Part shown: in pieces, positions 39,550 to 50,569 of the stretch
Layout: the number at the start of each line of letters is the position of its first letter
Position numbering within the stretch: the first letter of the stretch is position 1
NCBI GenBank assembly: GCA_037349315.1
Contig: JBAIAC010000272.1
Span: 591,856 to 655,855, forward strand
Origin: Chelydra serpentina
Taxonomy: Eukaryota; Chordata; Testudines; Chelydridae
Direction: 5' to 3'
Length of the DNA: 64,000 bases
The notes under the pieces: generated by a model
What the model saw: the letters and a program-made list of their open reading frames with translations, nothing else
Database searches by the model: none
What the model was told of the DNA's origin: nothing
Program-made: the position numbers and the translations under genes

Positions 39550-39940
39550 AACCAGCAATAATATGAGTCCAGGCTAGGGCTGGGAAGAGAGAGAAAGAGC
39601 AGTAGGTTTTCCCTTGTTTCCGGCTTCCTTTTTCTTGCATAGCTTCTCCTTCATACCAACTTGCTTTATTAGTTTCATGAGCCTGGCTAGCTCAGTTGGT
39701 AGAGCATCAGCCTTTTAATCTGAGGGTCCAGGGTTCAAGTCCCTGGTCAGGTGATTAACTATTCATTAACATCCTAAAAAATCTGTCTCTTGGGAGTCCT
39801 CTTTGATGTTACTTTTTCTCTTCAGGATTTTGCCTTTCCTAAGACAGGCCTTTTTCTGTGTGGAATCGAAGGGGCAACTTCCTGACCTCCCCTCTGTCCC
39901 CGCAGGCTGGAGGAATAAAGGCCTCTGGGCATATAGCAGG
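39550..39940 (+). repeat. Lys-Gln cassette, partial copy 5 (Lys half only)
   Basis: Flank 'gctagggctgggaagagaga', Lys gene and about 180 bp downstream match the other cassettes (inverted relative to copies 1 and 3). The Gln half is missing. Confidence 0.8.
39681..39753 (+). tRNA. tRNA-Lys(TTT)
   Basis: 73 nt. Acceptor GCCTGGC/GTCAGGT pairs throughout allowing G-U; loop CTTTTAA gives TTT; T-arm CAGGG/CCCTG perfect; A box TAGCTCAGTTGG good. The base pair next to the loop is C-T (31:39), because the usual TCAGA is TCAGC. No T4 within 50 nt. The best Lys copy in the window. Confidence 0.9.
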
Positions 39941-40440
39941 TTCCTCCCAGATGGCTGCGTTCTCACCTGGTGGAGGTGGAAGCTCGGTCTCCTTGCCTCT
40001 GTTGCTGCCTTCCCGTGAAGGTGCTGATCCGGCTGCCCTGTCTGACGCAGGATGGGAGGAATGTTTGGAGCTTTGGCTTCTGATTGCGGGCTCCCCCCTA
40101 CAGCAGCGCGAGGTGGGCTCTGTGGGAGCCTCTCCCAGGCAGAAGGTATCTGGGTGTTGCCAGTCCCTGCCAGGCTTGGGTCCAGCCCAGTGCTGAGGCC
40201 TGAAGTCTCAGGAGACCGGGGGAGGAGAGAGCAGAACTGGTGGAGCTGGGGAGTGGAGCGCCAGGAGCCGCTCACCCCGCCTTGAGAGCACTTGTGGGGA
40301 CTGAGCTGTCTTTGGGTAGGGGAGTGATGGGACCCCAGGGGATGGGGACAACAGTCTGGGGTCTCATTCACCCAGGCAAGGAAACACCCCTATGGGGGGG
40401 GAATCACTGCCCCAGTGACTACGGGACCTGTTGGTGAGCC
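39941..40440. other. Spacer, no gene recognised
   Basis: A minus-strand frame of about 200 codons (39766-40371) crosses the Lys cassette boundary and shows no known domain; not supported as a gene. Confidence 0.4.
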
Positions 40441-40443
40441 CCA

Positions 40444-40496
40444 AATCCTGAATTAACACGGCTACGCAGATCCAGACTAACACGGCTCCCCCTCTG
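40444..40496 (+). mobile_element. Penelope-like element 3'-end fragment
   Basis: 'cagactaacacggct' preceded by 'aattaacacggctacgcag' and followed by 'cccctctgatac' matches the terminal sequence I know from turtle Penelope-like elements. About 50 bp only. Confidence 0.5.
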
Positions 40497-40524
40497 ATAC
40501 TTCCAATAACTCCGTTATCAGCGC

Positions 40525-40640
40525 CTGGGAGTGTAATTTAAACCATAGGAACAGCCAGACTGGGCTAGACCGAAGGTCCGTCTAGCTCTGTATCTTTTGT
40601 TCTCACAGTAGCCACTATCAGGTGCCCAAAAGGGACACAC
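40525..40640 (-). mobile_element. CR1-type 3' UTR fragment
   Basis: 'cagactgggctagaccgaag' and 'actatcaggtgcccaaaagg' parallel the copies at 19798 and 41300. Confidence 0.55.
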
Positions 40641-40642
40641 CG

Positions 40643-40716
40643 AGGCACCACTGGGAGTTGAACCCAGGATCTCCTGTTTACAAGACAGGTGCTTTAACCA
40701 GCTAAGCCATAGTGCC
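40643..40716 (-). tRNA. tRNA-Thr(TGT)
   Basis: 74 nt. Acceptor GGCACTA/TGGTGCC pairs with one wobble, anticodon stem CCTGT/ACAGG 5/5, loop CTTGTAA gives TGT, T-arm CTGGG/CCCAG perfect. TTTT 12 nt downstream on the minus strand (AAAA 40628-40631). Looks functional; very close in sequence to Thr(AGT) at 15853. Confidence 0.95.
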
Positions 40717-40799
40717 CGGCTCTGGCTAAGGCCGGGTATCTGTCCACATCTGACTCCCTACCAACCCCCCCACCCCACCCCGGGTTCATCCACTGATCA

Positions 40800-41280
40800 G
40801 GAGCCGTGTGAGGTAACCTCACACCCCAACCGTGTGCCCCAATCCCCTGCCTGAGACTTTAGCCCCCCAAACCAGGAGCCCTTTCCTTCACCCCAAGACC
40901 CTCATACCTGGCCCCACCCCAGAGCCTGCACCCCCAGCCCAGAGCCCTGACCCCCTTTTCCACCCCAACCCCCTGCTCCAGCTTGGAGCCCCCCAAACTT
41001 GGAGCCCCTCCTGCAGCCCAAACCCCTCATCCCTGGCCCCACCCTGCAGCCTTCACCCCTACACCCCAATCTCCTGTCCAAGCCTAGAGCCCCCCTCACA
41101 CCCTGAACCCCTCATTCTCTGCCCCACCCTGCAGCCTTCACCCCTGCACCCAAATCCCCTGCCCCAGCCCTGAGCCCCTCCCAAGCCCCTCATGCCCAGC
41201 TCCATTGGGTCGTGGGCATCAACAATTTTCTTCAATTGGGACACCAGAAAAAAATTGAAACCCGCTGCCTTAGAGGGGGA
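40800..41280. mobile_element. C-rich non-autonomous repeat, probable hAT-type
   Basis: A degenerate run of 'agccccccaaaccaggagcc' style words, ending 'attgaaacccgctgccttag' (41254-41273). The end resembles common reptile hAT-derived repeats. No coding content. Confidence 0.45.
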
Positions 41281-41299
41281 GGGGAAGGGGGAGTGGGGG

Positions 41300-41575
41300 T
41301 CACACGACAACAGTCAACCTGTGGAGCTTTCTCCCAGAGGATGTTGTGGAGGCCAAGACTAGAACAGGGCTCAAAGCAGAACTAGATACGTTCATGGAGG
41401 ACAGGGCCAGCAATGGCTATTAGCCAGGCTGGTGTCTCTAGCCTCTGTTGGCCAGGAGCTGGGAATAGGCAACAGGGGATGGATCACTTGATGATTCCCT
41501 CTTCTGGGGCACCTGGCATTGGCCAGTCAGGAGACAGGACACTGGGCTGGATGGCGCTTTGGTGAAACCCCCCCA
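41300..41575 (+). mobile_element. CR1-type LINE 3' fragment
   Basis: 'agaggatgttgtggaggcca', 'aatggctattagccaggctg', 'gatcacttgatgattccctc', 'ggggcacctggcattggcca', 'aggacactgggctggatggc'. This is the 3' UTR of an old CR1 subfamily. Confidence 0.75.
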
Positions 41576-41639
41576 GAGATCTCCTGCCATTGGCACTTTG
41601 CCCTCACTGCTCAGATTGAAACTTGCACAAGGAGACCCA

Positions 41640-42980
41640 TGGGCCACATCCCAGCTGGGTGTGAGCAAAGCAGCCGGGAGAAAGGCAAACTTGGAGATGC
41701 TGGGGACTGAACCCAGGATCTCATACATGCAAAGCATCCGCTCTACCACTGAGCTACATCCCCAAACAGACCTGATTGCCTGGCTGTTCACACTCAGAGC
41801 CTGCCTCGTTCCACAGCAGCCTCCCCCCCGCCCCACCCCCTGATCATGCTCTCATGGAGGTTGCTGGCTCATAGGGGTCACTTTGCAGCAGGGCCAGATT
41901 CTGTGTGTGGGGCAGAGAGAGTGTGAGCCCTGGACTCAGGTGCAGAGATACACTCAGCCTCTCCCCTGCATTGGGGGGGTGCTGCCACCCCCTGCTGGAA
42001 GGTCATGGTGATGGGGGGCACTGTGGACAGCTCAATCCCTGACCCTGGTGGCAGAAGTGGGGTGGGGAGCTCCAGGTGTTTCTAGGATCTGCTATTTCCA
42101 CCGGCCTGTAAAGTCCAGCTTTCCCCGGCACATTCACTGCGGTGCAATTGGGTCCCTGTTTCTATGGCTGAACAGCAAAGAATCGTTCCCAGTTTCCCGT
42201 CTCTCTGCAGCGTGATTAGCCTGTGTGGGTGGTTAATGAGGTGGATCGAGCTGTAGATTGTTATTCATTCCCCACCTGGACAGTTCACACAGTCCCTGTC
42301 CCATGCAGATCTCCAGCACCTCAGCGACCCTGGTAGCAGCGGTTGGGTTTTCCCTGAGGCCCTGAGATTTTTAGGGTCCTTTTCTCAGCTTTTCCCCCAT
42401 TCTGGACAGTCCATGAAATAACTGTAGCAGCATAAAGAAAGAGCGGAGGGAACATCTCACTGCCGGGGCTGGATGTGCCCAGGGCCCCCTGCTCGTCCAT
42501 TGGTTCCATGGAATTTGCCCCCCTGCTTTGCACAAGGGACAGAGACAGATCTCGCTGTTCCTGTGTCTGTGCAGAGAAAATTGTGCTTCTGTCTGTAAGA
42601 GAGGCGGGAAATGGCCCCATGGTGGGACAATATCCTCAGGATTAAGAGCAAAGGACTCAGGCTGAGAATTGATTTAACTCCACTCACCTGGGATTTCACA
42701 CATTGTTTTCCATGGAGACACTGGGACCTTGTGACATTGATCCAGACTCGGGGGGTTGGGCTGCTGTAACTCTTGGCACAAACATGAACTTGATTCCAAG
42801 AAGGGAGAGGGGAGAAGCCTGAAGTTGCCTTTGGTCCAAGTCTGGAGTCTCCTGGACGGTGGGAAACTCCCTTTGCTGCTGCCAGGGGACAGCGGCTACT
42901 GGCGACATACCAGGGCTGGGACGAACGGGGAATGTTGCATGGACTGTATCATACACGCCCCACCCTGCTTCTCAGAGCCC
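41640..42980 (+). repeat. Inverted segmental duplication S9, left copy
   Basis: Reverse complement of about 51725-52900, bringing an Ala(TGC) gene in each copy. 42120-42500 is also related to 19330-19740, and 42540-42960 to 31540-31960. Confidence 0.85.
41692..41763 (-). tRNA. tRNA-Ala(TGC)
   Basis: 72 nt. Acceptor GGGGATG/CATCTCC pairs with one wobble, loop TTTGCAT gives TGC, T-arm CTGGG/CCCAG perfect. The outermost anticodon-stem pair is G-G (27:43) where the sister at 52800 has C-G. No T4 within 20 nt downstream. Possibly functional, weaker than the sister. Confidence 0.88.
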
Positions 42981-43976
42981 ACAGGAGAGAATCCAGAGAC
43001 GAGTGAGTCATTTCTCAGCTGCGCTCTCAGGAGAAGCCAGTAACTGTCCTTGACCAGACACCCAGGAGAGGCACCACGGCAGTTCTGCAGAGACATCTGG
43101 CTGCCAGGGGATCCAGCTAGGAGAGGAGCTGGGGGATCTGCAGGTTTTGCAGTGGGGAGGAGGCCAGACCAGTGGGGCTGTCTCAGGAGTCCCAGGGGGC
43201 TTGGCCAGAGGGGAGGCTCTAGGGCACATGTTGGGGGCAGGGTGTGGCATTAGGGATACAGGATGTGAGGCTGGTTAACATGGAACTGCACAAAAACCTC
43301 CCCCTTTGCTCCAGTTAAAGGCCCTGCTTTGGCCTGTCCCCAATTCATGAAAATCTCCATCTCTCCACCGGCTCTCAGACACTCCCTCTCCCCCAGGGGT
43401 ATTTTCATGGGTTCTTCCTTTTTTCATGGTCTCGTACAAATAGTTTTGCCATGGAAATGATCCAGTACATTTAAAAGGAGAAAACCAATCCCACAACACG
43501 TGTGTATCTCCTCCCCCAGACAGAGTGTGGGTCTGAATCTTTCTACTGACCAGTCTGGGCAGGCAGAGTCACCCCCACATTCACTGCACGTCGGGCCCAG
43601 GACTTGCGCCCAGCAGTTCTTGGGGCTGTGGGGAGAACCGAGCGTCACGGGCAGCAGCGAGGGAGGGCGGCTGGGACTGAGCTGTCTGGGGAATAGTTTA
43701 ATCCGTAGCTGTTTTTCGCAGCATTAAATCAATGCAGCTTCCACTGCTCCGTCTCTCCCCAGGAAATAACGGTTCTGGGCGAGGTGCCCAAACCTGCTAA
43801 CAACAAGAAGTGAAATGAAAGGGCCACATGATGGCGATAGAACCTAAGACACGAGAAGCCAGGTTCTTGGGCAATGTGCTTTGAAGCTGACAAAGGAGAT
43901 GTTTCCTCTTTGACTCCTTGGCCCCCCCAATATGCACCAGACCCCCCCGTTCCTCCCACAGCCAGGAGTAGAACCC

Positions 43977-44011
<35 letters not shown>

Positions 44012-44098
44012 GCTAGTGGTTCTAGATAAAATTGTTAAACATGGAATCGTGTTTTGTCCCCTGAAACAATCCTGTGTAGTTTTGTCTGTATAACATCT
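42981..44098 (+). repeat. Direct segmental duplication S10, left copy (first part)
   Basis: About 43100-45985 corresponds in the same orientation to 54462-57296. This part is spacer with a (GA)n microsatellite at 43979-44009 (shorter at 55352-55371). No tRNA or protein gene seen in 42981-44098. Confidence 0.85.
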
Positions 44099-44375
44099 GC
44101 CGGTGCCCCTCACTCCCGACCCGCAGCCCCTTCTATCCCAGCCCTGAGCTCCCCAGTGACCGCTCTGCCGGTGCCCCTCACTCCCGACCCGCAGCCCCTT
44201 TTATCCCAGCCCTGAGCTCCCCAGTGACCGCTCTGCCGGTGCCCCTCACTCCCGACCCGCAGCCCCTTCTATCCCAGCCCTGAGCTCCCCAGTCACCGCT
44301 CTGCCGGTGCCCCTCACTCCCGACCCGCAGCCCCTTCTGTCCCAGCCCTGAGCTCCCCAGTCACTGCTCTGTCGA
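44099..44375. repeat. 68-bp tandem repeat, about 4 units
   Basis: Unit contains 'cccctcactcccgacccgca' and 'ccctgagctccccagtgacc'. About 4 units here, about 3 at 55463-55670. In the plus-strand Arg-LTR unit at 1704-1770 there is about one. Confidence 0.9.
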
Positions 44376-44381
44376 TGCCCC

Positions 44382-45062
44382 TGTCGGGCGATTCTCTGGA
44401 ACTGCTCCCTATGAAGCCAATCAGGACTCTGGAGGAGCCTCCTCGCTGAGCCGACTGTCTCCAGGGCAAGAAGCTTCCCCAGCTTCCACCTTCCTGGGTC
44501 TGACCCTGGAGCGTTCAGCATCCCCTTCTTCACCCAGCGGGGCTTGTGGGGAAGCCAGAGGGCCCTGCCCCCCAACTCTGCCATCAGACGTGACTCTCAG
44601 CCAGCCAGTGAAACAGAAGGTTTATTACACAACAGGAACAGAGTCTAAACCAGAGCTTGTAGGTACAGAGAACAGGACCCCTCAGTCAGGTCCATCTTGG
44701 GGTGTGGGGAGGCCAGAGCCCATCTGGACCTCCCTCCATGTGCCCAGCCAGCTCCGAACTCTCCAGCCCCTCCTCTGCCTTTGTCTCCTTCCTGGGCCAG
44801 GAGATCACCTGATCCCTTTGTTCCCCAACACCTTCAGCCGGCACCTTTGCAGGGGAGGGGCCCAGGCCAGCAGTTGCCAGGAGACAGGGTGTTGGCGATT
44901 CTCTGTCATTACACTGGCCCTCTAGGGCTTTGCAACAATCACACCCCTCATCTCACCACCTAGAGACTTAAGAAATGCATAGGGGAAACTGAGGCATAGG
45001 GAAAACTGAGGCACACACTCAGTATTCAGAGGAAACATTAGGAACAGTCCCACTTCGTTACA
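44382..45062 (-). mobile_element. Solo LTR, family A (copy 3)
   Basis: Right boundary ...CTTCGTTACA at 45062, left boundary TGTCGGGCG at 44382. Poly(A) signal (TTATT) at about 44623. Shares the shortened 3' end with the copy at 30152. Confidence 0.75.
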
Positions 45063-45341
45063 CCCTCCCTGAATGTTTGTTTAAATCACTTGGTGGTGGC
45101 AGCGTAACGTTCAAGGACAAATGTGCCTTGGGGACGTTTTTATCCTAAACTGGTAAAAATAAGCTTAGGGGAGGTCTTTCATGCAGGTCCCCACATCTGT
45201 ACACTAGAGTTCAGAGTGAACCCTGACAACCTCCTTCCCAGGGCTCTAGCTGAACCCAGAGCATTGGCCAGAGCGGCCAAGAAGAGGCTCCAGCCCTGAA
45301 GGGAGCAGGACTTTCAGCATAAAGAGAAAACTTCACAAGCA

Positions 45342-45414
45342 CAACTGTGAAGAGACTCGAACCCTCAATCGCCTCATCCGAAATCAGACGCCTGACCCAT
45401 TAGGCCACACGGTC
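45342..45414 (-). tRNA. tRNA-Arg(TCG), degenerate
   Basis: 73 nt. Anticodon loop TTTCGGA gives TCG. The acceptor has a C-A mismatch (pair 4), the anticodon stem a G-G mismatch (30:40), and the T stem a G-U pair. Internal boxes are close to consensus (TGGCCTAATGG; GGTTCGAGTCT). Likely decaying. Confidence 0.8.
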
Positions 45415-45787
45415 ACATGGGAAAAGTCTCTCCAAGCCACCTCTTTAGAAAACACGGACACTGTGTTTGTTGGGTCATCTACGAAGGGGGCAGAGACACT
45501 CTGGGCACAAGGAGTCGAGTTCCCAGCGAGATGTGAGACTGAGTTCTATGAAGCCAGGGGCAGGATTTGGTGGGGAGGCTTAAACAAGGGGGTTTGGGGG
45601 GCAGAGGCCGGACCGGCTGTCTTGGTGCGGAGATTTAGTCGCACTGGGCCACAGGAGGGAGGAGCAGGAGGAATCCTGCTGATGGGCTGTGGCCATGGAG
45701 AAAAAGAGGAAGGGCTCCTGGGACCTTTTTTTGCCTCTGTTTTACCTGCCTGCTCTTGTGGTGGAAGGGGGCAGTTACACTCACTGA

Positions 45788-45852
45788 ACTGGGCTAGGTC
45801 GGTCAGTAGAGCATCAAGCTCTCAGGCGGGGGTTCAAGCCCCATGTCTGGGC
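45788..45852 (+). pseudogene. tRNA-Lys(CTT)-derived pseudogene
   Basis: Inverted sister of 29361-29424, with the same missing piece of the anticodon/variable region ('caagctctcaggcggg'). D-arm reads TAGGTCGGTC. Confidence 0.75.
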
Positions 45853-46009
45853 TCTCAGCTTTTTAAGTTGCCTTGTGTGCCAGGAGCCAAATGACTGCTG
45901 GTGGTGTCCAGAGCCACCCCCGGGTTCCCAGAAGCCCTGGCCATTTCCTGGTCAGGCCCCTTGCTCCTGCTGAGTCCTTAGGGCCGCATGTTGTGCAGGC
46001 CTGGTCTAG

Positions 46010-47040
46010 GGCCTGGCTTATACAGGAGGTGCGACTGGATGCACATAATGGTCCTTTCTTACCTTAACATCTGTCAATCTCTACAATTAATGCAGAGAAG
46101 CAGCAAAATTCGTCACACATGTGACTGGTTGTGACTTATTTACTTGGTCTTAAAAGAGAACAAGAAGGACCCGAGTCTCCTCCCTGTCAATAACTCCCTG
46201 CTCAGCCAATCCGGGTAGAGACTGAGGGGTGGGAGGCTGAGGGTTCTCACTAGAGGACCCAAAGGATGGCTCAGGTCACCGGTGGGGGTCACTGTCCGAG
46301 CACTATTTCAGCCCCACATTTTTGGGTAGACCACCCACAATGGGAGCTGCAGAGCACCCCCCACCAGACACACACACACCCCTACACCTCTCCTGGTGCT
46401 GGGAGGGGAACAGGGGAAGGACAAAAGAAGTAAGAGGTGAAGAGGAAGGAGGGTGGGATGGAGGAAAAGGTCAAACAAAAAAGGACAAACCCTAATGTCC
46501 CCAGTGATTCTGAGGGACAAAATCCCAAGTGGGAAATAAAATTCTGCCACCTGAAGCGACTGTTTTCCATGCCTAGAATTCAGCTGGCACCAGATGGATC
46601 AGACTGAACAGGTTCCAAACCTCTCGGAGGCTCGTACCGTCTAACCAGGGACGTCTGTTTTCTAGGGAAGTCCTTAAAAGCAAAGGAGAAAACTCCAAAG
46701 AGGTTCCTCCTCGCGCTCACGTCCGTGAACCCTAATACTCTCTCAGTCCTCCGAGAGAGACCTCGACAAGGAGACTTGCTGAAGCAAAGCCACAGGGGTC
46801 TCCAAGGTTTCCCTGGCCCTGCGCCCCTGGCCTGGCCTGGCTGATGTCAGCATCTCTCTGTGAGGTCACCGCCTCCCCACCACCTTTGACCAATAGGCCG
46901 AGGTCCTGCAAAAGGCCTTTGTGATGTCACTGCCTCACCCACCCCTCCCCTGCAGGGCTAATGTCCTGCCGCTGGCCAGACACAGATTTTCTAGGGCCAC
47001 TTCCGCTATTTGGGGCTTTGTCTTATATAGGCAGCAATTA
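46010..47040 (-). repeat. Segmental block S3, copy 3 (inverted, no CR1)
   Basis: See 10780. The site homologous to the CR1 insertion is uninterrupted near 46043 ('gcgactggatgcacataatg'). Confidence 0.8.
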
Positions 47041-47056
47041 CCCCCCACCCACGGTG

Positions 47057-47215
47057 ACCAGACAGCAAGGGTGGAAAATCGGGATAGGGATGGGGGGTAA
47101 TAGGAGCCTATATAAAAATAGATCCCAAAATTGGGACTGTCCCTATACAAGTGGGACATCTGGTCACCCCACCCACCCCCTGTCCTGGTTTTTCCCACAT
47201 GCTCTCTGGTCACCC
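47057..47215 (-). mobile_element. Two nested MITEs
   Basis: Inverted counterpart of 28003-28166, same nesting order. Confidence 0.75.
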
Positions 47216-47646
47216 TGTCCCCAGCCCAGCCAGCTGGGGGTGGTAATTCCAGCCGGCCCCTGTTGCTTGGGCTGGCTGCCGAGGAAGTGACTTACTTTCA
47301 TTTTTACTTCCCCAGCACGCAGCCCCCCCCGCCCCCTCCCAGCACCTCACCCAAACCAGCCCTGCCGGAGGGGAGGGGGGAGAGAGGGGTGCTCCATGGG
47401 GGGGAGGGGAAAGGGGGGTGCTCCGTGGGGGGGGGAGAAGAATGGATTTTATGGGGGGCAACAAAGGACACTGTCAGAGCCGCCCAGCCTGCCTCCCCTC
47501 ACGCCGGGGGAGAGTCACACTCACAGGTGAGCTCCTCACCCCCTTCCCAGAGAACACAGCAGCCAATCCCCTCCCCAGACTGTGCTGCAGGCAGCGCATT
47601 GGGCTCTCTCTAGGACCCAGCGCTGCTCTTACCTGCCCCACGGCTT

Positions 47647-49528
47647 CATAGAATCATAGAATCTCAGGGTTGGAAGGGACCTCAGGAGGTCATCTAGCCC
47701 AACCCCCTGCTCAAAGCAGGACCAACCCCAACTAGATCCTCCCAGCCAGGGCTTTGTCAAGCCTGACCTTAAAAACCTCTAAGGAAGGAGATTCCACCAC
47801 CTCCCTAGGTAACCCATTCCAGTGCTTCACCACCCTACTAGTGAAAAAGTTGTTCCTAATATCCAACCTAAACCTCCCCCTCTGCAACTTGAGACCATTA
47901 CTCCTTGTTCTGTCATCTGTTACCACTGAGAACAGTCTAGATCCATCCTCTTTGGAACCCCCTTTTAGGTAGTTGAAAGCAGCTATCAAATCCCCCCTCA
48001 CTCTTCTCTTCTGCAGGCTAAACAATCTCAGTTCCCTCAGCCTCTCCTCATAAGTCATGTGCTCCAGCCCCCTAATCATTTTTGTTGCCCTCCGTTGGAC
48101 TCTTTCCAATTTATCCACATCCTTTTTGTAGTGTGGGGCCCAAAACTGGACACAGTACTCCAAATGAGGCCTCACCAGTGCCGAATAGAGGGGAATAATC
48201 ACGTCCCTCGATCTGCTGGAAATGCCCCTACTTATACAGCCCAAAATGCCGTTAGCCTTCTTGGCAACAAGGGCACACTGTTGACTCATATTCAGCTTTT
48301 CGTCCACTGTAACCCCTAGGTCCTTTTCTGCAGAACTGCTGCCCAGCCATTCGGTCCCTAGTCTGTAGCAGTGCATGGGATTCTTCCGTCCTAAGTGCAG
48401 GACTCTGCACTTGTCCTTGTTGAACCTCATCAGATTTCTTTTGGCCCAATCCTCTAATTTGTCTAGGTCCCTCTGTATCCTATCCCTACCCTCCAGCGTA
48501 TCAACCACTCCTCCCAGTTTAGTGTCATCTGCAAACTTGCTAAGGGTGCAGTCCACACCATCCTCCAGGTCGTTGATGAAGATATTGAACAAAACCGGCC
48601 CCAGCACCGACCCTTGGGGCACTCCACTTGATACCGGCTGCCAACTAGACATGGAGCCATTGATCACTACCCGTTGAGCACGACCATCCAGCCAGTTTTC
48701 TATCCACCTTACCGTCCATTCATCCAGCCCATACTTCTTTAACTTGCTGGCAAGAACGCTGTGCGAGACTGTATCAAAAGCTTTGCTAAAGTCAAGAAAT
48801 AGCACATCCACTGCTTTCCCCTCGTCCACAGAGCCAGTTATCTCATCATAGAAGGCAATTAGGTTAGTCAGGCATGACTTGCCCTTGGTGAATCCATGCT
48901 GACTGTTCCTGATCACTTTCCCCTCCTTTAAGTGGTTCAGAATTGATTCCTTGAGGACCTGTTCCATGATTTTTCCAGGGATTGAGGTGAGACTGACTGG
49001 CCTGTAGTTCCCCGGATCTTCCTTCTTCCCTTTTTTAAAGATGGGCACTACATTAGCTTTTTTCCAGTCATCCGGGACCTCCCCCGATTGCCATGATTTG
49101 TCAAAGATAATGGCCAATGGCTCTGCAATCACGTCGGCCAACTCCTTTAGCACCCTCGGATGCAGTGCATCCGGCCCCATGGACTTGTGTTCGTCCAGCT
49201 TTTCTAAATAGTCCCGAACTACTTCTTTCTCCACAGAGGGCTGGTCACCTCCTCCCCATACCGTGCTGCGGAGTGCAGCCGTCTGGGAGCTGACCTTGTC
49301 TGTGAAGACAGAGGCAAAAAAAGCATTGAGTACACTAGCTTTCTCCACATCCTCTGTCACAAGGTTCCCTCCCTCATTCAGCAAGGGGCCCACATGTTCC
49401 TTGACTTTCTTCTTGTTGCTCACATACCTGAAGAAACCCTTCTTGTTACTCCTAACATCTCCAGCTAGCTGCAATTCCAAGTGTGATTTGGCCTTCCTAA
49501 TTTCACTCCTGCATGCATAACAATATTC
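47647..49528 (-). mobile_element. CR1 LINE, 5'-truncated, intact RT frame
   Basis: The 3' end is the plus-strand 'tcatagaatcatagaatctc' at 47647; the 5' break is near 49528. A 3-bp 'ttc' flanks both sides. The homologous site in the left copy of S8, near 27571, runs 'gggacgggaagccgtgg' without interruption. 1.88 kb of an element that is about 4-5 kb when complete. The uninterrupted coding frame and clean 3' repeats mark it as young. Confidence 0.95.
47732..49528 (-). CDS. CR1 reverse-transcriptase polyprotein, C-terminal part
   Basis: About 598 codons of CR1 ORF2 without a stop or frameshift. The frame continues upstream into flanking DNA to 49630, but those 34 codons are not CR1. The endonuclease domain is lost by truncation. 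Counting from 49630: linker with [16 protein letters not shown] near 75; RT finger motif [19 protein letters not shown] near 205-225; [13 protein letters not shown] (first catalytic Asp) near 280; [15 protein letters not shown] near 330; the KFADDTKL catalytic box (FADD) near 365; [10 protein letters not shown] further on; and the C-terminal [19 protein letters not shown] region near 525. Function in a complete element: target-primed reverse transcription. Here it is a dead-on-arrival copy. Confidence 0.92.
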   Translation of the reverse strand, partial: EYCYACRSEIRKAKSHLELQLAGDVRSNKKGFFRYVSNKKKVKEHVGPLLNEGGNLVTEDVEKASVLNAFFASVFTDKVSSQTAALRSTVWGGGDQPSVEKEVVRDYLEKLDEHKSMGPDALHPRVLKELADVIAEPLAIIFDKSWQSGEVPDDWKKANVVPIFKKGKKEDPGNYRPVSLTSIPGKIMEQVLKESILNHLKEGKVIRNSQHGFTKGKSCLTNLIAFYDEITGSVDEGKAVDVLFLDFSKAFDTVSHSVLASKLKKYGLDEWTVRWIENWLDGRAQRVVINGSMSSWQPVSSGVPQGSVLGPVLFNIFINDLEDGVDCTLSKFADDTKLGGVVDTLEGRDRIQRDLDKLEDWAKRNLMRFNKDKCRVLHLGRKNPMHCYRLGTEWLGSSSAEKDLGVTVDEKLNMSQQCALVAKKANGILGCISRGISSRSRDVIIPLYSALVRPHLEYCVQFWAPHYKKDVDKLERVQRRATKMIRGLEHMTYEERLRELRLFSLQKRRVRGDLIAAFNYLKGGSKEDGSRLFSVVTDDRTRSNGLKLQRGRFRLDIRNNFFTSRVVKHWNGLPREVVESPSLEVFKVRLDKALAGRI

Positions 49529-49559
49529 CCGTCCCTCCCGGCTCCCGGCAGAGTGTCTG

Positions 49560-50515
49560 ATGCCCCAGGCAGAGCGGTGCCCTACGTGCCCGTCTGTTCT
49601 GCCCATGGCTAAGGACGGCCCTGCCCCCACCTCTCTGGGAGATCTGCGGCTCCTTCCTGCAGCTGGGGATGGACCGACACGCCCTGAGCAGCTCCAGCTG
49701 GTTCAATCTGCCCCACAGGTCACCCCAGCACCCGCTCCCTGCTCTGCCCCACAGGTCACCCCAGCACCCGCTCCCTGCTCTGCCCCACAGGTCACCCCAG
49801 CACCCGCTCCCTGCTCTGCCCCACAGGTCACCCCAGCACCCGCTCCCTGCTCTGCCCCACAGGTCACCCCAGCACCCGCTCCCTGCTCTGCCCCACGGGT
49901 CACCCCAGCGCCCGCTCCCTGCTCTGCCCCACAGGTCACCCCAGCGCCCGCTCCCTGCTCTGCCCCACGGGTCACCCCAGCGCCCGCTCCCTGCTCTGCC
50001 CCACAGGTCACCCCAGCACCCGCTCCCTGCTCCGCCCCACGGGTCACCCCAGCGCCCGCTCCCTGCTCCGCCCCACGGGTCACCCCAGCGCCCGCTCCCT
50101 GCTCCGCCCCACAGGTCACCCCAGCACCCGCTCCCTGCTCCGGCTCCTCTCACAGAGCCCAGGGCCAGGCTCCAGCCGCTGTCCAAACCGTCTCCACCAG
50201 GGAGCTCGTCCCTTCTCCTGCCACCACGACTTCTCCTGCCACCAGCGTCTCACCAGCTCACCCAGACAGGGAGGCTTACAGGAGGCTGAGCTCCCCCCGG
50301 AGCTGTGGAACTCACTGCCACATGACAGAGCAGACCACAGGCCGGAATGACATGCAAAGCTCAGCTCTTCCACGGAGCCATCCTCAGCCAGCGATTCCCC
50401 CTCACCGACAGCCCCAGAAAAACCCTTTGAGCCACCAGCCCGCTTCTCCCACAGCTGGGAGGGACGGCCGGCAGGGCGGCACCGAAGGCCCCAGACAGCC
50501 AAGCAGGTGAGAAAG
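49560..50515 (+). other. Open frame across 36-bp minisatellite, possible relic exon
   Basis: 316 codons, Pro/Ala-rich, about 12 tandem copies of a 12-residue unit (APAPCSAPQVTP). Frames on the opposite strand and in other phases are open as well, because the unit is 36 bp. A splice-donor-like CAG|GTGAGAA ends the frame at about 50508, and the shorter copy at 26.9-27.5 kb conserves a CAG|GTGAGG there. I cannot match it to a family; probably not coding, listed because the donor is conserved between copies. Confidence 0.25.
49722..50140. repeat. 36-bp minisatellite, expanded allele (about 12 units)
   Basis: Unit 'cagcacccgctccctgctct' plus 'gccccacaggtcaccc'. Variants differ at three sites (cagca/cagcg, ctctg/ctccg, acagg/acggg) and alternate along the array, as expected of unequal exchange. 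The sister at 27295-27415 has about 3. Confidence 0.92.
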
Positions 50516-50569
50516 CACCAGGCGTTAAAGCCAGGCCTGCGGCAGCAGCCACATCCCGCCCACTGCCAG

